Source: an uncultured Lachnospiraceae bacterium (GTDB lineage Bacteria > Bacillota > Clostridia > Lachnospirales > Lachnospiraceae). Taken from it: a DNA stretch of 8,999 nt. The position numbers and the translations under genes were made by a program. The DNA is taken from the NCBI GenBank assembly GCA_910585065.1, contig CAJUCG010000145.1, positions 1 through 8,999 on the forward strand, written 5' to 3'. The notes below the pieces were generated by a model. That model ran no database searches. It worked only from the letters and a program-made list of their open reading frames with translations, and was not told the origin of the DNA. Shown in pieces: positions 5,906-8,999 of the stretch. The stretch's first letter is position 1; each line of letters opens with the position of its first letter.

Positions 5906-6313
5906 ATGGAAAATATTAAAGATGATAAACAGCTCCTGGTAGAAAAGTACCATTTAAAACACGAAAATAACGCATGGTATTCTGAAAGAGAAAATTCCCA
6001 TAAGCATCTAATTTTTAAAGATGTTTTCTTTGAACGGGCGGATATTATTGGACTTTTATTTCGTATCAATAAGCTGTGTATTGCGAAAGTAAAATATTTT
6101 CGTCAGAATATTGAAAAATTTGATCCTTTAAAATATGATTATAGGAAAGGTTTTGTTTCTGTGCCTTTGTGGGATGCCGATTTTCTGAAACATCGTGCTT
6201 CTGGATGGATTCTGGATTTTCGCTATTTGCAGACAATCACAGTCTATGATGATTTTGCCTGCCTATGCAAAGAGATGGGGGCATTTGAAGCAAAAGAAAA
6301 TGAAAATTTATAA
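5906..6313 (+). CDS. Hypothetical protein, low-GC gene
   Basis: I do not recognise this 135-residue protein. It is rich in Lys, Asp, Phe and Tyr, has no signal peptide or clear membrane segment, and ends in a K-E-N-E-N-L tail. Visible features are a basic middle (I-A-K-V-K-Y-F-R-Q-N) and an aromatic C-terminal half (P-L-W-D-A-D-F-L, then G-W-I-L-D-F-R-Y-L). ATG 5906 lies 7 bp after the preceding stop codon, with AGGGAG (5898-5903) overlapping that stop, so translational coupling is likely. By hand count the 300 bases at 5941-6240 hold 97 G+C (32 percent), well below the roughly 42-57 percent seen in sampled lines of the genes on either side. This suggests a different origin or a rapidly evolving gene. 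The reading frame is intact. Function is unknown. Confidence 0.8.
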   Translation: MENIKDDKQLLVEKYHLKHENNAWYSERENSHKHLIFKDVFFERADIIGLLFRINKLCIAKVKYFRQNIEKFDPLKYDYRKGFVSVPLWDADFLKHRASGWILDFRYLQTITVYDDFACLCKEMGAFEAKENENL

Positions 6314-6362
6314 TGATTTTGGGTGTGTCAGCAACAAAGGAATAAGAGGGGGAAATGTGGAT

Positions 6363-7430
6363 ATGGCTGAAAATTTTACGGTTCGGCGGCTGGAGACAGC
6401 GGAGCTGCCGATCTTGACAGAATTGTTTTCTTACAGGGATGTTGAGGATATGGTGCGGAAAACGGCAGGATATATGCAGAGGGGATACTGTGATATTTTT
6501 GTGTTGTTCCGGGAGAAGGAATTGCTCGGCGAGATTCATGTTGGTTATTGCAGTACGGATGAGGCGGAGGCAGAGCCGGGAAAGCGGGCATACCTGTTTG
6601 CGTACCGAATAAAGAAGGGGCATCATAATAAAGGGCTTGGCACATTTCTGCTGCGCCGGGTACTCTGTGAACTGGAAGCGCAGGGGTATACGGAATTTAC
6701 GATCGGTGTGGAGGATGACAATGAGAGTGCAAAGCATATTTATAATAAGCTTGGCTTTCGAAAGGTGCTTGGAAGAAGGGTTGGGCAGGATGATGAGGAA
6801 AGTGATCCTTATGAGTATAATTTGCTTTTGCGAAGGAAACCAGCCTGCCGGGATTTTATTTTTGTGATTGGGGCAAGCGGAGTTGGAAAATCCACACTGT
6901 GCCGGAACTTGTACGGGCATTACCGGACAGCTTATATGGAACAGAGTCAGGCACCAGAATTTGAATGCCTGACGGGGGAAGAAGATGTAACGGGGATTGA
7001 GGAGGAAGAGATCTGCTGGCAGTGGCTTGTCTCGTCGCTGAAATCCTATCATAATATGGGATTTCGCAATGTGGTCTGCAGTGATTTAGATGATCTGCGG
7101 GTGCGGGATATCCCGGAGGTTTTTAGGGAATATGATTTTATAATTTTACGGTTGGTTTGCAGCGATTATAGACAAAATTACGAGCAGATGAAAAGTCGGG
7201 AAAATGGACTGGTTGATTTTGAACTGCTTAAAAAAATGTCAGAGAAGATAAACGATCGTTTCCGGATGGTAAATGAGTATGTGATTGATGTGGCGGGAAA
7301 AACGCCGGAACAAGTCTGCCAGGAGGCGGTGCAGTTAATTGAAACTGTCAAAACCTGCAGGGAGTATGTGTATGAGAAGCCGCCAAGGGAACTGTTTTAC
7401 TCGTGGGTATTTGCAAATGATTTGCGGTAA
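6363..7430 (+). CDS. GNAT acetyltransferase fused to a P-loop kinase domain
   Basis: The protein is 355 residues. Residues about 1-155 form a GNAT domain; the acetyl-CoA loop is H88-N-K-G-L-G93, with His where Arg or Gln is usual, followed by S-A-K-H-I-Y-N-K-L-G-F at 122-132. Residues about 163-335 form a P-loop NTPase with Walker A G170-A-S-G-V-G-K-S-T178, an acidic S-D-L-D-D segment at 240-244, and an A-G-K-T-P-E-Q-V region at 311-318. I recall the second domain as a free-standing nucleoside/nucleotide-kinase-like family in Clostridia. It is not the protein-kinase-like fold of aminoglycoside phosphotransferases. The fusion would join acetyl transfer and phosphotransfer in one cytoplasmic chain. 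For the start, GAGGGGG (6346-6352) is 10 nt before ATG 6363 and 4 nt before in-frame GTG 6357; either is possible. The frame is also open upstream to 6195 across the previous gene, which I regard as chance. Confidence 0.92.
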   Translation: MAENFTVRRLETAELPILTELFSYRDVEDMVRKTAGYMQRGYCDIFVLFREKELLGEIHVGYCSTDEAEAEPGKRAYLFAYRIKKGHHNKGLGTFLLRRVLCELEAQGYTEFTIGVEDDNESAKHIYNKLGFRKVLGRRVGQDDEESDPYEYNLLLRRKPACRDFIFVIGASGVGKSTLCRNLYGHYRTAYMEQSQAPEFECLTGEEDVTGIEEEEICWQWLVSSLKSYHNMGFRNVVCSDLDDLRVRDIPEVFREYDFIILRLVCSDYRQNYEQMKSRENGLVDFELLKKMSEKINDRFRMVNEYVIDVAGKTPEQVCQEAVQLIETVKTCREYVYEKPPRELFYSWVFANDLR

Positions 7431-7450
7431 AGAGAAAAGGAGATTGTAAA

Positions 7451-8233
7451 ATGGATTGCAAACTGCTTTTATTTGATCTGGATGGGACATTGCTGCGCAG
7501 TGATAAAACGATTTCGAAAAGAACGCTTGCAGCACTTTTGGAATGCAGAAAGCAGGGAATATGGATCGGTGTTTCCACTTCAAGGGGGCGGCAGAATATG
7601 CTTTCTTTTCTTGGGGCATTAGAGCCGGATATCCTGATTACAAGCGGCGGAGCCTTGGTGGAATATGGGGGTCAGTATATATTTCAGGCTGGATTTTCGG
7701 GGGAGGAAACCCGGCGGATCATAGCATTAGTCAGGGAAGTCTGTGGTGCAGACTGCGAAATTACCGTTGATACTGTGGATTCCCATTATTGGAATTATAA
7801 AATTGACCCAAAAAGGCAGGATCAAAGCTGGGGGGATAGCATTTATACAGATTTTACAGACTTTTGTCAAAATTCGCTTAAAATATGCGCGGAAGTTTTT
7901 AATGAGAGTCAGGCACAGCGATTGCAGGAATTATTGTCGGATTGTGACTGCATTCGTTTTTCTGATGGGTACTGGTATAAATTTACCAAAAAGGGAATTA
8001 CGAAGGAGCGGGCAATAAAAGAGGTATGTGCCGTGTGCAAAATTGGGACAAAAGATATTTTTGCATTCGGCGACGACTATGCGGATATTGGGATGCTGCG
8101 GCTTTGCGGGAAGGGGATTGCGATGGGGAATGCGATCGATAAGGTAAAGGAGGAGGCTGATCTGGTGATCGGCAGCAATGATAAGGATGGAATTGCAGAA
8201 TATCTGGAGCGGTGTGTAAAAAAGGAGCAGTAA
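7451..8233 (+). CDS. HAD superfamily hydrolase, Cof-type phosphatase
   Basis: A 260-residue HAD hydrolase of the Cof (C2 cap) type, expected to dephosphorylate sugar phosphates, nucleotides or related metabolites in the cytoplasm with Mg2+. Motif I is D9-L-D11-G-T-L-L, motif II is the S-T43-S-R segment (T-G-R is usual), motif III is K185 in K-G-I-T-K-E-R-A, and motif IV is G207-D-D-Y-A-D212-I-G-M-L. The Asn usually found before the last Asp of motif IV is Ala here. The C2 cap lies about 80-180, and length is typical. ATG 7451 has AAAAGGAG (7435-7442) 8 nt upstream. The gap to the GNAT-kinase gene is 20 bp, so the genes are very probably co-transcribed. A metabolite phosphatase next to a kinase may imply a shared phosphorylated substrate, which is inference. 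Confidence 0.95.
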   Translation: MDCKLLLFDLDGTLLRSDKTISKRTLAALLECRKQGIWIGVSTSRGRQNMLSFLGALEPDILITSGGALVEYGGQYIFQAGFSGEETRRIIALVREVCGADCEITVDTVDSHYWNYKIDPKRQDQSWGDSIYTDFTDFCQNSLKICAEVFNESQAQRLQELLSDCDCIRFSDGYWYKFTKKGITKERAIKEVCAVCKIGTKDIFAFGDDYADIGMLRLCGKGIAMGNAIDKVKEEADLVIGSNDKDGIAEYLERCVKKEQ

Positions 8234-8278
8234 ATATTTCTTTGCAGTATGCCGCGGGCAGGAGAGAAGGGAGCAATG

Positions 8279-8743
8279 ATGGAAGAAAACACCAATTGGG
8301 GACAGTCTGTGACGGGAATTGTGATCCGTCAGGGTAAGGTTTTGCTGGCAAGACATACTTATGGTACGGGAAAGGGAAAGCTGATTGTTCCAGGAGGCTA
8401 TGTGAAGGTTTGCGAAACGCCGCAGGACGCGCTAAAACGGGAATTTCTTGAAGAGACAGGAATTGTGGTGGAGCCGGGGGAAATTATTGCAATCCGGTTT
8501 AATTCGCATGACTGGTATATTGCATTTCGGGCGGAGTATATCTCCGGGGAGGCGGTTTCCGACCATGATGAAAATGATGAAGTTTTGTGGCTGGAAACAG
8601 AGGAAGCACTTTTGCGAGATGATGTTCCGGATCTGACAAAAAAACTAATTCAGTGCGCGCTGTCGGGGAGTGCGGGGCTTGTGCCGCTGCCTTATCAGGG
8701 TAATCCTAAAAATGGAAAGAGATATTTATATGGAGTGAATTAA
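8279..8743 (+). CDS. NUDIX hydrolase
   Basis: The protein is 154 residues, a normal single-domain NUDIX size. It cleaves nucleoside diphosphates linked to another moiety, in the cytoplasm with Mg2+. The NUDIX box is complete at residues 40-62: G40, E46, R54-E55, E58-E59 and G61 match the G-x5-E-x7-R-E-x2-E-E-x-G pattern. Other family landmarks are V-P-G-G preceding the box and S-D-H-D-E-N-D-E-V-x-W-L downstream. Two adjacent ATGs compete: 8276 and 8279. AAGGGAG (8267-8273) is 5 nt before 8279, the better spacing, while 8276 would add one Met. The frame is open to 8249 without a matching site. It starts 45 bp after the HAD gene. Substrate class (ADP-ribose, 8-oxo-dGTP, sugar nucleotides) cannot be read. 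Confidence 0.94.
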   Translation: MEENTNWGQSVTGIVIRQGKVLLARHTYGTGKGKLIVPGGYVKVCETPQDALKREFLEETGIVVEPGEIIAIRFNSHDWYIAFRAEYISGEAVSDHDENDEVLWLETEEALLRDDVPDLTKKLIQCALSGSAGLVPLPYQGNPKNGKRYLYGVN

Positions 8744-8767
8744 CTAAGTGGGAGGGGAAATGTGAGG

Positions 8768-8999
8768 ATGAAAGCTTCTGTTTGTCCTGAAAAAGAGGAG
8801 TTTGCGACGTATTTTCGAAAAGACTGGAGAAATCGGAGGGTGCGGGATCTCAAGCATAAAAGGCATTTGATCCGGCTTTGGGAGGCGAAGAAAGGGTCAA
8901 TTTTTTCTCCGGTTTTATATGTGGAGTATAGTATGCATGGTTGGGGATGGAAGAAAAAAACTCCATATTATAAAAGGAATACTCCCACGCACGGAGGGG
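8768..8999 (+). CDS. Unrecognised basic protein, N-terminal part, cut by window edge
   Basis: The frame from ATG 8768 stays open for 77 codons to the right edge, so the C terminus is missing. An in-frame GTG at 8762 is an alternative: GGAGGGG (8751-8757) is 4 nt before GTG and 10 nt before ATG. The visible part is strongly basic, with R-N-R-R-V-R near residues 21-26 and K-H-K-R-H-L-I-R shortly after, then an aromatic Gly/Trp patch (H-G-W-G-W-K-K-K) near residues 61-68. No known domain is recognised. It begins 24 bp after the NUDIX stop and follows the same strand, so it probably belongs to the same unit. The basic character would suit nucleic-acid contact, but that is a guess. Confidence 0.65.
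   Translation, partial: MKASVCPEKEEFATYFRKDWRNRRVRDLKHKRHLIRLWEAKKGSIFSPVLYVEYSMHGWGWKKKTPYYKRNTPTHGG

Noticed and set aside
6195..6362. Upstream extension of the GNAT-kinase frame
   Set aside because: It overlaps the end of the previous gene, does not look like a GNAT N terminus, and GAGGGGG at 6346-6352 marks a start near 6357-6363.
6237..7052. Long open frame on the minus strand opposite the GNAT-kinase gene
   Set aside because: The composition is typical of a reverse-complement shadow, and the opposite strand has clear GNAT and Walker motifs.
1..8999. Integron-like cassette array, because of many short co-directional accessory genes
   Set aside because: I found no recurring attC-like element or core site in the gaps, and several gaps are too short to hold one.

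Overview
The window looks like chromosomal or genomic-island DNA from a Gram-positive Clostridia species, most likely Lachnospiraceae. This rests on strong AGGAGG-type ribosome binding sites before almost every gene, moderate base composition, and protein families I recall from Blautia, Roseburia and Butyrivibrio-like genomes. No taxonomic marker gene is present, so this is an inference. All eleven protein genes longer than 100 nt run on the + strand with short gaps, and I see no rRNA, tRNA, CRISPR array or transposase.

Layout: 1-230 is a gene-poor left flank with a short direct repeat. 231-1055 encodes a multidomain conserved protein of unknown function with two tandem small domains. 1163-2167 encodes two GNAT acetyltransferase domains in one chain, with a candidate promoter just upstream. 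2236-2988 is an alpha/beta hydrolase with a Ser-Asp-His triad. 3060-3455 is a DUF3237-like protein. 3456-3711 is the largest gap. It holds a predicted 12-residue leader ORF with a perfect Shine-Dalgarno, plus several mutually exclusive RNA pairings, one of which would cover the start region of the next gene. 3712-5049 is an MFS efflux-type transporter. It is followed by a tightly packed series: an endonuclease/exonuclease/phosphatase-fold hydrolase (5095-5898), a low-GC unknown gene (5906-6313), a GNAT plus P-loop kinase fusion (6363-7430), a Cof-type HAD phosphatase (7451-8233), a NUDIX hydrolase (8279-8743) and the start of an unrecognised basic protein that runs off the right edge (8768-8999).

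How they may work together: the gaps from 5050 onward are 7-49 bp and no convincing terminator is visible, so the transporter and the genes after it could form one transcript. Most products are small-molecule modifying enzymes (acetyltransfer, phosphotransfer, dephosphorylation, ester or phosphodiester hydrolysis, NUDIX hydrolysis) plus one exporter. That fits a detoxification, resistance or metabolite-housekeeping accessory region, but no substrate can be read from the sequence.

The most interesting item is the 3500-3714 leader. Leader peptide, alternative stems and a drug-efflux-type gene together resemble ribosome-mediated attenuation, though this example matches no system I can name.
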